Shown: positions 55,496 to 64,000 of the stretch, one piece after another
How the letters are laid out: every line of letters starts with the position of its first letter
How positions within the stretch are numbered: the first letter of the stretch is position 1
Source of the DNA: Pogona vitticeps
Taxonomy: Eukaryota; Chordata; Lepidosauria; Squamata; Agamidae
Assembly (NCBI RefSeq): GCF_051106095.1
Contig: NC_135783.1
Span: forward strand, 183,102,947-183,166,946
Length of the DNA: 64,000 bases
Direction of reading: 5' to 3'
Program-made: the position numbers and the translations under genes
Notes under the pieces: generated by a model
Database searches by the model: none
What the model was told of the DNA's origin: nothing
The model's input: the letters and a program-made list of their open reading frames with translations, nothing else

Positions 55496-56694
55496 TGCAG
55501 ACACAAAGTGGCAATCCACACAACAGAAGAGTCCTTGCTTGTAATGATTTCATAACAATGGGGCAGGGAGAGATCTCCACATAGGAAAACTTGTTATATT
55601 TTTGTTTCTCTCTCCAGCATATCCAACATATGCTTTCAGATGAAGATAACAAGCTAATTTATTTTTTTTAACCCTCTTCAAAATCGTTCTTGAGTGTACA
55701 AGAAGCTAATCATGAGCATCCTCTACGAGGGGGCTAGAACAGAATCTTGCTGCTCCTTCTTGTGGCACTCAGCATTCTCGACCGATGTGATTAAGCCACC
55801 TCCAGTAACCCCCTCGTCCAAAGGTCGAGGGATGTGTGGATGTGCAAGTGGAACTCAATAGGCTGGGAATTATCTTGATGCTACAGCATTGTCCTTATTA
55901 ATTATTAATTACAATTATTACCCTAGGGATAGGCGCATGAATATGAACTTGCTGAATCAGAAATTGTGACTATTTCTGCCTATAAGACGTTGATTTGCTT
56001 CCCCGCACACACGCCGGTTGCCATGATAACGTCATGTAGGTTTCCTGCCCGCTGAGGCCCCACTGGCTGTAAGAGGAGTGAAATCGCAGCCATCGTAAAA
56101 ACACACTAATATATCAGCCCAAGAGACCAAGAACACATTCCTCATATGGAAATGATCAATCTTGTCGCAGAGTGAGAGGTGTAGTGTGCCAATCTGTTGC
56201 CTCTCCCTCTGTTCATTCTTTCCCCACCTTTCTCCTTCTGCCTTTCTGCCTCTGTACCTATTTTTTTTCCCCCACACTCCTTCTTTTCCTGTCTTTTTTG
56301 GCACGGGCACTTTCATCTCCTCCCTCAGGGATTCGAGATGTCACTGCAGGAAGTGCTTGTCTGCCTCTCAGGCAGCAGCAGAGCCCTGTGGCTTTGACAA
56401 ACCTCATTTAATTGGGAGGAAGCCAGGAGGGTTTGAAAGAACTGAAACATCCACGAAAACTCCTTTTATCAGGCATAATTTAAACTCTGCATGGAAAAAA
56501 CCCTATATGTATAAAGAAAAGTCAACTTCCCCCCTGCTGCAAGTCCTCCCGCCCCTCCTCCTTTGCCTCCCCATCCCCCAGCAAAGGCAGACGCCAGCGA
56601 GATTCCCTCGTTTCAGTTTTCAAAAAGTGTCAGAGTTGATTTGTGCTCTGTGGCTGGTTGGACAGAAAAGGAATGCAGATCTCCCTCTTGTGCG

Positions 56695-56728
<34 letters not shown>

Positions 56729-57435
56729 TACAGAAGGCCAAACTAGGTAGTAAGAACAGAAAACCTCTGTGCTTAACAATCTGGATCCTGCCCCAGTCAC
56801 ATCGAAGCCAGGTGTTGGGGTGAAGTGGGGGGCAAGTTGATGAGCAAAAGCGGCCGTGGGTGGAGGGTGCCCAAGACCCTTCCTTATCTCCCTTCCCTTT
56901 TGGCCACTCCCTCCCCAAGCACTTTTCGCTCTGGGAAGCCCACATTTGCATTTTTATTTTTATTTTTGGAATTTGCAGGGATATTTCCTAAACTCTCACT
57001 TTGCCTTTAGAGGTTTTTGTTCTCATGGGAATTGAGGACGGCTTTAAAATACAAAAGGAACATCTCATAAATCGGTCCTTGTGACTCATGGTCAGTGTGG
57101 GGAGGGGGGGCACCACAGGCACCTTAGGGCCATCCCTGGAAAACAATCACTCTCTTCCTACTATAGTGCTCACAGGAGGAACCATTTTAAGCCTGGAATC
57201 AAGTTGAAGGTGGTATAGTCCCAGAGAAAGGACTGCACCACATGCTGCGGGCTCTCTGTTTCGCAATATATGTTGAGTTTAAGAGGTCATTTGAAAACCT
57301 CGCTTTAATTGCAGCTGTGCTGTAGGTATTACAAATGGGAAATGGCTGGAAGTTGTCCTTATGTCAACATCTAATGACTGAAGCTTGTAGCTCATGTGGG
57401 AGTTTCAAACAGACATCATCGGTGGCTTCTCAGAG

Positions 57436-57436
<1 letters not shown>
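55496..57436. other. Intronic DNA; candidate conserved patches
   Basis: Repeat-poor. TTATTAATTATTAATTACAA (55895-55914) is a homeodomain-type cluster, and an RFX/CRE-like pair lies at 56017-56034. A pyrimidine-rich stretch lies at 56190-56320 and (CT)n/(CA)n at 56691-56730. Overlapping frames at 56162-56823 follow from pyrimidine richness and are not credible. Confidence 0.3.
56017..56034. promoter_or_regulatory. RFX-like site with CRE half-site
   Basis: GTTGCCATGATAAC (56017-56030) is two mismatches from the palindromic X-box. It overlaps CGTCA, a CREB/ATF half-site, at 56030-56034. Function is inferred only. Confidence 0.25.
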
Positions 57437-57478
<42 letters not shown>

Positions 57479-57480
57479 CG
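57437..57480. repeat. (GT)n microsatellite
   Basis: GT array of about 44 bp with one TT interruption, 440 bp from the CDK15 exon donor. Confidence 0.95.
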
Positions 57481-57920
57481 TATTCAGAGTGACTTCACCA
57501 CAAACAACTTACAACACCGTTAAGTTGTCAACAGGCTCCAGAAGAGAAGAAGAGGAGGGATAGCCCACCACTTCTGCTGGGACACCGGCTGCTTTTGTTT
57601 CTCACACAACTATTCTCCAAACTTCTAAGTGGACTGCCTGAATCGTTTCCATTCAGCTGGCCGTCCTAAGAACAGCTACCAGAACCCACTGTTTTCTTCC
57701 TCCCTCCCCTTCCCTTTTTTCTTGTGTATCACAACATCAATTTAAATTGCAAGCCTGAGGCTGTGGGCTGTGATGCCACATATATTTATAAATCACTCTG
57801 GGAGGCTTTCCGGTAAAAAAAAAAAAAAAAGAAGAGGGCAATATATACTTTAAAATAACAACAAAATAAGTCAGTAAATTTGTTCTCACACTCTTGTAGG
57901 AGAAATTGGGAAGGACGTAC
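57481..57920. other. Intron DNA next to the exon donor
   Basis: Nothing recognised apart from an A-run at 57816-57831. Confidence 0.5.
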
Positions 57921-58060
57921 CATTGGAAAGCTGGTACAACTGTGACGGCAAGGGGTTGAAGAAGTGATGAACAAGGGCTTCCTGGGAAGAGATCCTGTCT
58001 TGGGGACAAACTTTCAACATTCTTGCTGCCAAGTCTTCAGCCTCAGGCACCCTGCCCAAC
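57921..58060 (-). CDS. CDK15: CDK15 internal exon (end of kinase C-lobe)
   Basis: 140 bp between the acceptor TTTGTTTTCTAG (complement of 58061-58072) and the donor GTACGT (complement of 57915-57920). The first base completes a codon and the last base opens one that is closed by the exon at 44303-44412. It encodes LGRVPEAEDLAARMLKVC, then PQDRISSQEALVHHFF and NPLPSQLYQLSN. This is kinase subdomain XI with the invariant Arg (DR) and the ALVHHFF helix. The words LGRVPEAEDLA and LPSQLYQL match CDK15 as I know it, whereas CDK14 has LSYVNHAEDLA and LPPRLWEL. No damage to the frame. The preceding exon (expected to end ...VWN-R) is not visible to the right. Confidence 0.95.
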
Positions 58061-60159
58061 CTAGAAAACAAAGAGCAAGGCCTTTCAAAGCCCCATGTCA
58101 ACATTCTGAAAAACTGGGTGTTCCAACAGCTGACTCCAGGAGTAAGCTAATGACAAAAATACCAATAGGTCAGGAGATTTTCCACCTCAAAATTCTCTCA
58201 TGTTGGGATGGAGTGATACCTGAATGAAAGATTTCCTTCCATTATCTCCCTCCTGAACTATCCATGTTGACATCATTTAAATCATTTGTTTGCAAACAAA
58301 GGGCTCAAATGTGCAGCAAAAGAGCAATCGCAAACAAATGTAATATTTCTCTTAAAATCAAACTTCAGCTTGACTATCTGGGGCCAGTGTCAACATACCA
58401 TGACATGCTATTGTTTGTTATATATATTATTTTGACTGCTCATGCTAAATATGTATGTTGGATTGAGCAGAGTTGCTTCTTTCCAGGTTCCACACATACT
58501 GTACTGTGTTTCTTGTAAATTTATGGATGTGAACCAGGAGTTCTGTCTACACCAGACAAGACCTCAGCCAATTCTGGTGCCTGGTTGAATGTTGTGTATA
58601 GCAAGGAATATATGAGGTAAAGTTGTCTGAATGTGAAGACAGACTAATGACAGGTGAGCACCACGCAGCTTGATTCAGAGTTTTCCTTGGCTAACGTGAG
58701 CCATTTTCCAGAAGACTGTTTTCTTTTGAGCCAGGTTCTGAAACTAGGAAAATTATTACCTCACTGGAAACATGGCTACTTGCATAGCAAGTAGGTAGGT
58801 GGACAATCAGAATGTGAAAGCAGGCTTAAAACTGTGTTCCAGGTGAATCTTTATATTAAAGTAACCTACACACGATAGTAAGAGCTTCTGTTGTTTCCTC
58901 AATGAGTAGTATCAGCTGTTCATAATAAAATTAACTGAAGATGTGATGGAGTCCAAATCCACTATAAACATCTTCATCCTCGCTTTGTGTAATGGCAGGA
59001 TCGGATGTGGATCATTGTGTTAGCAAAGAACTCCAAGAAAATGAAGACATCAGTGCTGGTGCTAAAGCCTGCCCACAGTAGCCCAGAAGGGCTGCTGAGA
59101 AAGTCAAATTAGGGGAAAGCCCCATGGGGTTGATCTGGGAGGGGGACTGGTGAGGAGATGAGAGGGCCAGAGCCCCCTAGGCCAGAAAAGCTAACTCATG
59201 CCAATGGCATTGCAACTCTACTGTCTTATGAGAGGTTGGTGTTTTTGTTTTGTTTTTCTTGGTCCTCCTGTCAATCATTTCACCAAACAGGAAGAAAATT
59301 CTTTTTATGAATGTAAACATCACAAAATTATTCTAAAAACATCCCTCAGATATTAATGGGCAGAACTGATGGCCCGCTTAGTAGCCCTGATGCTCAGCTC
59401 TCATTGTTGTTTCTTTGATTAAAAGTTTTTTGGGCATCTGGAATAGTAAAAATCATTCTAGATTTAAAAAAAAATAAATCCCCTTCAAATGGCAAATCTG
59501 GGCATCTTCCTCTCACTGGCAAAATGTAATGCCAAGTGGCTGACTTCTTAGAAAGATGGCAGCTTGGAAGCAGAGGAAGTGAAACAGAGGAAGCCTAAAC
59601 AAGCATGCAAACAAAAACAGTGCTTGAGTTTTATGGCTTTTAATTTGCTTGTTTGTTCGAAGTGTCAGGTGGCCCATTAGAGCCCAGCCTGCTGTTTCTC
59701 CTCACCCCCATTCCAGCTGGCATTTCCTTTCCAAACGATATTGCGCTGCCAGGATCTGCTCACTTTCATTCTTCACTGTTAGTCCCAGTAAAAACACACC
59801 TATTAAACTAACTAGGCTTGGACAAAAAGCAGCTGTGTGATCCATTCTCAGAAACAAGGGATGGGTAATATCTCTTGTTTTAAAAAAAAAACTGGACCAC
59901 TAAAGTGTTACCCCCCCTCCCAAAAAAAGAGCTTTGGCCTCCTCAGAACGTTTGCCTTAACCCAAAATGTTGGTATTCCCCAACTCAGAACTTGGTAATT
60001 GGGCTTGGAGTTTTAGGACTACGTCCCATAAGCTTCTAACGCCCCTTTTCTTGGTAGAGGCCAAAAGGAAAAGAGAAGAAGGGAAGCCACTTTAGATGGA
60101 CACAACTGTGGCCAGAATTTTAACTGCAGAACTACACTGTAGTGCTGATGAATTAGGAA
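58061..60159 (-). other. CDK15: CDK15 intron, unique DNA
   Basis: No repeat or upstream exon was recognised. I looked on the minus strand for the expected PNYNPEWFPLP and PPDALLG-type words and found none. Confidence 0.5.
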
Positions 60160-60335
60160 AACCAGAGATTGCCTTATACCCTATCAGATCATTGGGCCAT
60201 TTAGTTCAGTACTGTCATTATTGGCCTGTAGCAGTTCTCTAGGGTTGCAGACCAGAGTCTTTGCCAGCTCTACCTGGTGATGCCAGGGACTTTCTGGAGG
60301 AAAAACATAGGCTCTATGACCGAGGTATGGGCCTT
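60160..60335 (-). mobile_element. tRNA(Ala)-like SINE body
   Basis: Plus strand reads GCCTTATACCCTATCAGATC, GGGCCATTTAGTTCAGTA, then CAGCTCTACCTGGTGATGCC. These match the body and tail of a squamate SINE whose head resembles tRNA-Ala. The head itself is lost or strongly diverged at the right end. Confidence 0.5.
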
Positions 60336-61094
60336 CCTTTAACATACTTGGCACATACTGGGGATCAAGACCTTTATTTATGAAGCAAATCACAACTGGT
60401 CGGTAACCATGATGTAAGGCAGGAGGCCATGGCCAGTGAGGACAGAAGCTGCAGTCCAGCAACATCTGGAGGGCCAATTCCGGTCCCTATTCCAGTTCTC
60501 GAGAAGCCACAGCTTTCTCAAGTCCAGTGACACCCATGTAACTCGAGGAATTGCCAATGTTACATGATATCTAGTGGGACTTCCTATAGTCTATCTTCGG
60601 TTAGGATTTGGACAAGCTGCTAGTTAAGCATCTTCTCCATAGTTCAGTCCAAGGTTGAGGGACATCTTGCTTGTAAAATATTACTCATGAAATGATTGAT
60701 CTGTAACTATCTGCTCACGCAAATAGTTTGATGATAACAATTATTTCAAGAAGGTGCCATTCCTGCATTGTTGCTTATTGTTTTGTTTTGTTTTTTTGAT
60801 TAGGTTTAAATAGTACTGATACTGTTACTATTACCAACTATATGGAATTGCCTTCATCAGACTAAACTCAAAGAAACCAAATCTAGCACTGAAATCTTAC
60901 ACATAAAAGAAACCAATCCTAAGGGAGAATTTTACGATTCTTTATAATAAGTAAGCTTACCTGTCACAGATAATTCTGAGTTTCTGAGGTCTACTGGAGA
61001 AGAACCTCCCTGGAAAGTTAATATGCAATCACCAGATTAAACAAAAAAATTAAACAATTTGAATGTGGAATTTTTAGTTCTTCCACTGAAGGTG
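60336..61094. other. CDK15 intron, unique DNA with MITE scrap
   Basis: GCAGTCCAGCAACATCTGGA at about 60451-60470 is an arm of the snapback MITE. The rest is AT-rich and repeat-free. Confidence 0.4.
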
Positions 61095-61340
61095 TCTGAA
61101 CTGCATGGATAGGCCAGTGGTTTGTGTCTCTGGCTGTGGAGCCATAAGTTGGGAATTTGATTCTTCCCCACTGTGCCTCCTGTGATGCGAGACAGATGGT
61201 GTGGCCTCAGGTAAGCTACACAGTCCCAGGGTGCCCCCCCCCAAAGAAGGGAATGGCAAACTGAGTATTCTCTACTGAGTACTCTCTACCTAGAAAACTC
61301 TGAAAAAGATCACCATAAGTCAGAAGTGACTTGGAGGCGC
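61095..61340 (+). mobile_element. tRNA-derived SINE, GACTTGA-tail family
   Basis: Head ACTGCATGGATAGGCCAGTG, B-box region GGGAATTTGATTC, GAAGGGAATGGCAAACTGAG, then CACCATAAGTCAGAAGTGAC and TTGGAGGCGCATGATTATTA. The only copy of this family on the plus strand. GAGTATTCTCTACT/GAGTACTCTCTACC is a small internal duplication. Confidence 0.75.
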
Positions 61341-62221
61341 ATGATTATTATATTTATTACTGAAGGTGCCACTGCTCTTTTTATAAATGCACATTACTTC
61401 TGAAAAGCACGATTACTGGCATTGATAAAATGCGATTCTGGTGAGTTGCTTTGGCCATTTGCTAGAGAATATAGGCAAACATTCTTGAATTTGAATTCTA
61501 GCACAAACATCACAACCCTGCAACCAAACTGTCAAGTCTTACATCTGAGATAGATTGTGTAAACTCTGTGGGTATGTGTATATGTAGATATGTCTATTTG
61601 GGTGCATATATATATGAGTGTACAGATGTATGGCAGTCTGGGAGAAGAGGAGTGGGGAACTGTTGAAATAGTGATGGGGACAGCAGGGAGATGTAATGGG
61701 AGCCATAAAGACTAGCTGAGACATATACTGTACTGTGGGCCCAACCATCTGTTATTGTTGTTTTCCGCATGACCTTCCAGAGTTGCACAATGATACGATC
61801 TATCTTTAATTCTGCAGTCTGACATTTCCTGATCGTCTTACCTTACCCAATAAAAAGTTTTCCATCCTGTGACTGATCTAGACAGAAGTCTTACACTAGT
61901 CCTGAACTGTTCATTGTTCTGGTCTTTCTTTTGAATAACTGAACCTCTTTCCCCCTCTCTTCTTGTTATCGATATTGTTCTGGCACTGCACCTATGAACC
62001 CATTCACTCACAGCTAGGCATCATATTCTTCCAGACTAGATAATACTCTTGGCATTTTCAGGGTGAAGCTTTCTCTCTGTGTGTCATGCACACAAAGAGA
62101 GAGTTTAGACATACTCGACATATGGAACATGCAAAGGACAAATACACAGCACTAGCAAGCTGAGCTTCCCTGCCAGCAATCCATGTCACTGGGAATCCAG
62201 GAAATGATCAAAGAAATTGAC
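61341..62221. other. CDK15 intron, unique DNA
   Basis: A TATG/ATAT-rich patch lies at 61568-61620, and a hairpin of CTCTCTGTGTGTC type with CACACAAAGAGAG lies at about 62074-62102. No gene. Confidence 0.4.
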
Positions 62222-62345
62222 AACCTATGACAACAAAGACAACAAAGAAGCTTGTGGCACCTCAAAGACCAATGAGGTTTTACGCGGCATGAGCTTTCCT
62301 GGATTGCAGCCTACTTCTTCAGAGGGAGGTGGGCTACAGTCGGCA
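62222..62345 (-). mobile_element. GAAGAAGT...GTTAGTCT repeat family, minus copy
   Basis: The minus strand reads GAAGAAGTAGGCTGCAATCC, AGGAAAGCTCATGCC, then GAGGTGCCACAAGC. A plus-oriented copy of the same family begins at 62587, giving an inverted pair around a SINE. Confidence 0.6.
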
Positions 62346-62347
62346 AA

Positions 62348-62586
62348 ATAATAATTATGTGGCATCAAGTCAATTCTGACTTATGGTGGCCCTTCTTGGG
62401 GTTTTCCAGGTAGAGAATACTCAGAAGCAGTTTACTGTTCCCTCCTTCTGGAGGTGCTCTGGGACTTTGTAACTTGCCCAAGGCTACACAGGCTGACTGT
62501 TTCTCCGGGAAGCACAGTGGGGAATCAAACTCTTGACCCCTTGTTCTAGACATTTCAAGCCCATGAGCAATCTAGTCAGTTCACAG
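62348..62586 (-). mobile_element. tRNA-derived SINE, GACTTGA-tail family
   Basis: Plus strand: TATGTGGCATCAAGTCAATT, CTTATGGTGGCCC, GCTTGCCCAAGGCTACAC, and a reversed head ending AATCTAGTCAGTTC. Nearly full length. Confidence 0.75.
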
Positions 62587-62697
62587 TCCACAAAAGCTGC
62601 CAAATAAAAAATGTTAGTCAGAGGCCATAAGACTCTTTCCTGTTTTAGCTGCCATAGACTAACATGGCTAAGCTACTGGAAAGCAAAGATTTTTCCA
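62587..62697 (+). mobile_element. GAAGAAGT...GTTAGTCT repeat family, plus copy
   Basis: AAAAGCTGCCAAATAAAAAA, TGTTAGTCAGAGGCCATAAG, ACTCTTTCCTGTTTTAGCTG, AGACTAACATGGCTAAGC: the 3' half of the family. Confidence 0.6.
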
Positions 62698-62700
62698 GGC

Positions 62701-62838
62701 TAGTAGTTCCCAACTTTGGGTAACCCAGGTGATCTTGGACTGCAGCTCCCAGAAATCCTGGCCAGCACAACTAGCGGTGAAGGTTTCTGGGAATGGCAGT
62801 CCAAGAACACCTGGGTCACTCAAGGTTGGGAGCCACTG
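62701..62838. mobile_element. Palindromic hAT-type MITE, third copy
   Basis: TAGTAGTTCCCAACTTTGGG mirrors the right-end complement CAGTGGCTCCCAACCTTGAG. The arms continue through TCTTGGACTGCAGCTCCCAG. No 8-bp duplication is recognisable. The right flank matches that of the copy at 39127. Confidence 0.8.
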
Positions 62839-62882
62839 ACCTAGGGCATTGTATGTGAAATAATGTCTTACTTGCAGAATGA
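62839..62882. repeat. Flank shared with 39271-39314
   Basis: GTATGTGAAATAATGTCTTA, then CTTGCAGAATG, near-identical to the right flank of the other MITE copy 23 kb away. Confidence 0.75.
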
Positions 62883-63442
62883 TCAGAAATGAAATTATCT
62901 TTAGTATTGCACAGGAGGAGTGTGCAGCCTTCAAAAAAAATTTTGAAGAAGACCCACAAAATAGTCTCCTTGATTTTGTCATGTGCTGGGTTTCTTTCAA
63001 AGGTTGTCTGAATGTTCCTGCACTCCAACTCTGAAAATTATGAATGAACGAGTAAAATATTTTGAAATCTACATGAAAGGAATTTTGTTTCTTGTGATTT
63101 TGCAGGCATTACCTAATATGGCAGGAGAAAGCATCTTCCTGAAGTGGCAGGACCAGAAGGCCATGCACATATAGGATATGCAAAGGAGAAATACATACCA
63201 CAAGCTATGGACATCCACACCACACACTTGTGATATTGGTGTACATGGCTCAAGCATTATTTCAGGTACCTGGTATAAATTCATCACATTGAGTTCTTTC
63301 CAGATGCATACAACACTCCCATCTACATATATACAATATCACAAATCATAAAAGAAAGATTTATATTTTAATTCTTCAGTTATATTTTATGTTCATCTGT
63401 AGTTACCCCATGGCCATTAACGGAGCTTAAAAAAAAACTTGT
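62883..63442. other. CDK15 intron, unique DNA
   Basis: Nothing recognised. Confidence 0.4.
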
Positions 63443-63612
63443 CGGTTGTCAAGTCAATTCTACTTATGGTGACCTTTTCTGGGGCTTTCTGGATATAGAA
63501 AGCGCTCAGAAGTAGTTTACTGTTCCCTTATTCTAGGGGTTCACTGCAACCTTGTAGCTTGCCCAAGGCCATATCCATTGACTTTTCTCACAGGAAGCAT
63601 AGTGAGCTTATT
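63443..63612 (-). mobile_element. tRNA-derived SINE, GACTTGA-tail family
   Basis: Plus strand: TTGTCAAGTCAATTCTACTT, GGTGACCTTTTCTGGGG, GCTTGCCCAAGGCCATATCC. The tRNA head is missing at the right end, where L2 sequence begins. Confidence 0.65.
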
Positions 63613-63614
63613 TA

Positions 63615-64000
63615 AACATGATGACAACAACCTCAGTGTCCTTCTGCACACTGCTTAGGGTCGCCACTCTTCACTGGTTCTGGTCCTTCCTTGATGGCTG
63701 ATCCCAGATGGTACAGCTTGGGGCAGTTGTCTCCACCCCTTGGGACCTCTGCTATGGGCTTCCACAGGGGTCAACCATCTCCCCAATACTCTTTAACATC
63801 CACATGAAGCTTCTTGGAGAAGTCATACAGAGATGTAGGGTTCGCTATTACCAGTATGCTGATGACACACAGCTCTACTTCTCTTTTCATCATGCAAGGG
63901 ACACTGTGCAGATTATTGAGCACTGCCTAGCATTGATAAGGAACTGGGCGAGGGCCAAAAAAACCTGAATCTGAATGCAGATAAGGTACAGATCCTACTG
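63615..64000 (+). mobile_element. L2 LINE reverse-transcriptase fragment, runs off the edge
   Basis: Plus-strand translation: SQMVQLGAVVSTPWDLCYGL, then PQGSTISPILFNIHMKLLGE, then the catalytic YQYADDTQLYFSF box (about 63852-63890) and CLALIRNWARA. Gene order and motifs are those of L2-clade RT. A stop near 63966 breaks the frame before the LNADKVQIL-like continuation. Confidence 0.85.

Larger units (their letters stand above)
44413..57920 (-). other. CDK15: Last CDK15 intron, 13.5 kb
   Basis: Lies between the donor ATG|GTACGT at 57921/57920 and the acceptor CATAG|CCC at 44413/44412. The phase is 1 on the left exon and matches on the right. The interior holds SINEs, an L1, an R4 LINE, MITEs and microsatellites, listed separately. 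Confidence 0.85.

Noticed and set aside
56162-56746. 194-codon plus-strand frame, the longest in the window
   Set aside because: Low-complexity Phe/Leu/Ser/Pro/His peptide from a pyrimidine-rich tract and CT/CA repeats, with other frames equally open. No homology signal.
57886-58104. A 72-aa protein starting at ATG 58104
   Set aside because: The real CDK15 exon is 57921-58060. The start and end of that frame are intron sequence beyond the splice sites.
58061-64000. Further CDK15 exons
   Set aside because: I searched the minus strand for expected upstream words (WFPLP, PNYNP, YRPPD) and saw none. They probably lie beyond the window.

Overview
This window is non-coding-rich vertebrate nuclear DNA, most likely from a squamate reptile and probably a lizard. 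The repeat content says so. There are SINEs whose 3' end matches Bov-B LINEs (Sauria-SINE type, three copies), and LINE pieces of the L1, L2, CR1 and R4/Dong clades together. There are also many hAT- and mariner/Tigger-type MITEs and long tetranucleotide microsatellites. No bacterial features, CRISPR array or true tRNA/rRNA gene was seen.

The only host gene I can support is CDK15 (PFTAIRE-type cyclin-dependent kinase, CDK14/CDK15 family), on the minus strand. Two coding exons are present. One is an internal exon at 57921-58060, which ends the kinase C-lobe. The other is the terminal coding exon at 44303-44412. They are joined in phase across a 13.5-kb intron with GT-AG ends. The upstream exons were not found between 58061 and 64000 and should lie beyond the right edge. 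Everything left of about 44.3 kb is therefore CDK15 3' UTR or downstream intergenic DNA. In other vertebrates the next gene on that side is FZD7 (remembered synteny); it is not in the window.

Layout: 1-1150 L1 3' part; 1.5-1.8 kb (GGAA)n/(GAAA)n; 2.5-4.4 kb unresolved retroelement-like DNA and a possible solo LTR fossil; 5-10 kb unique DNA, a hAT MITE and a 107-bp minisatellite; 10-11.5 kb CR1 with a nested MITE; 11.5-20 kb SINEs, MITEs and a Penelope-like fragment; 20-24 kb palindromic MITE, an unrecognised 141-aa reading frame, a GC-rich block and a Sauria SINE; 28.5-30 kb CR1 ORF1 with an esterase domain; 33.3-35 kb L2 with a nested Sauria SINE; 37.2-37.9 kb compound microsatellite and a SINE/R4 junction; 42.5-44.1 kb SINEs and a mariner MITE just 3' of the CDK15 stop; 44.4-57.9 kb last CDK15 intron, with L1, R4 nested in a TAA repeat, and several MITEs; 58-64 kb upstream CDK15 intron with SINEs, a MITE and an L2 reverse-transcriptase fragment running off the edge.

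The most interesting structures are these: an R4/Dong-type LINE flanked on both sides by TAA repeat, adjoining a SINE tail and carrying a hAT MITE with a perfect 8-bp duplication; CTCF-like cores carried at the same place in copies of dispersed DNA elements; and a repeat junction shared by two MITE loci 23 kb apart. I found no clear sign of a new multi-gene system. Repeat families were named by recognition of sequence patterns, not by database search.
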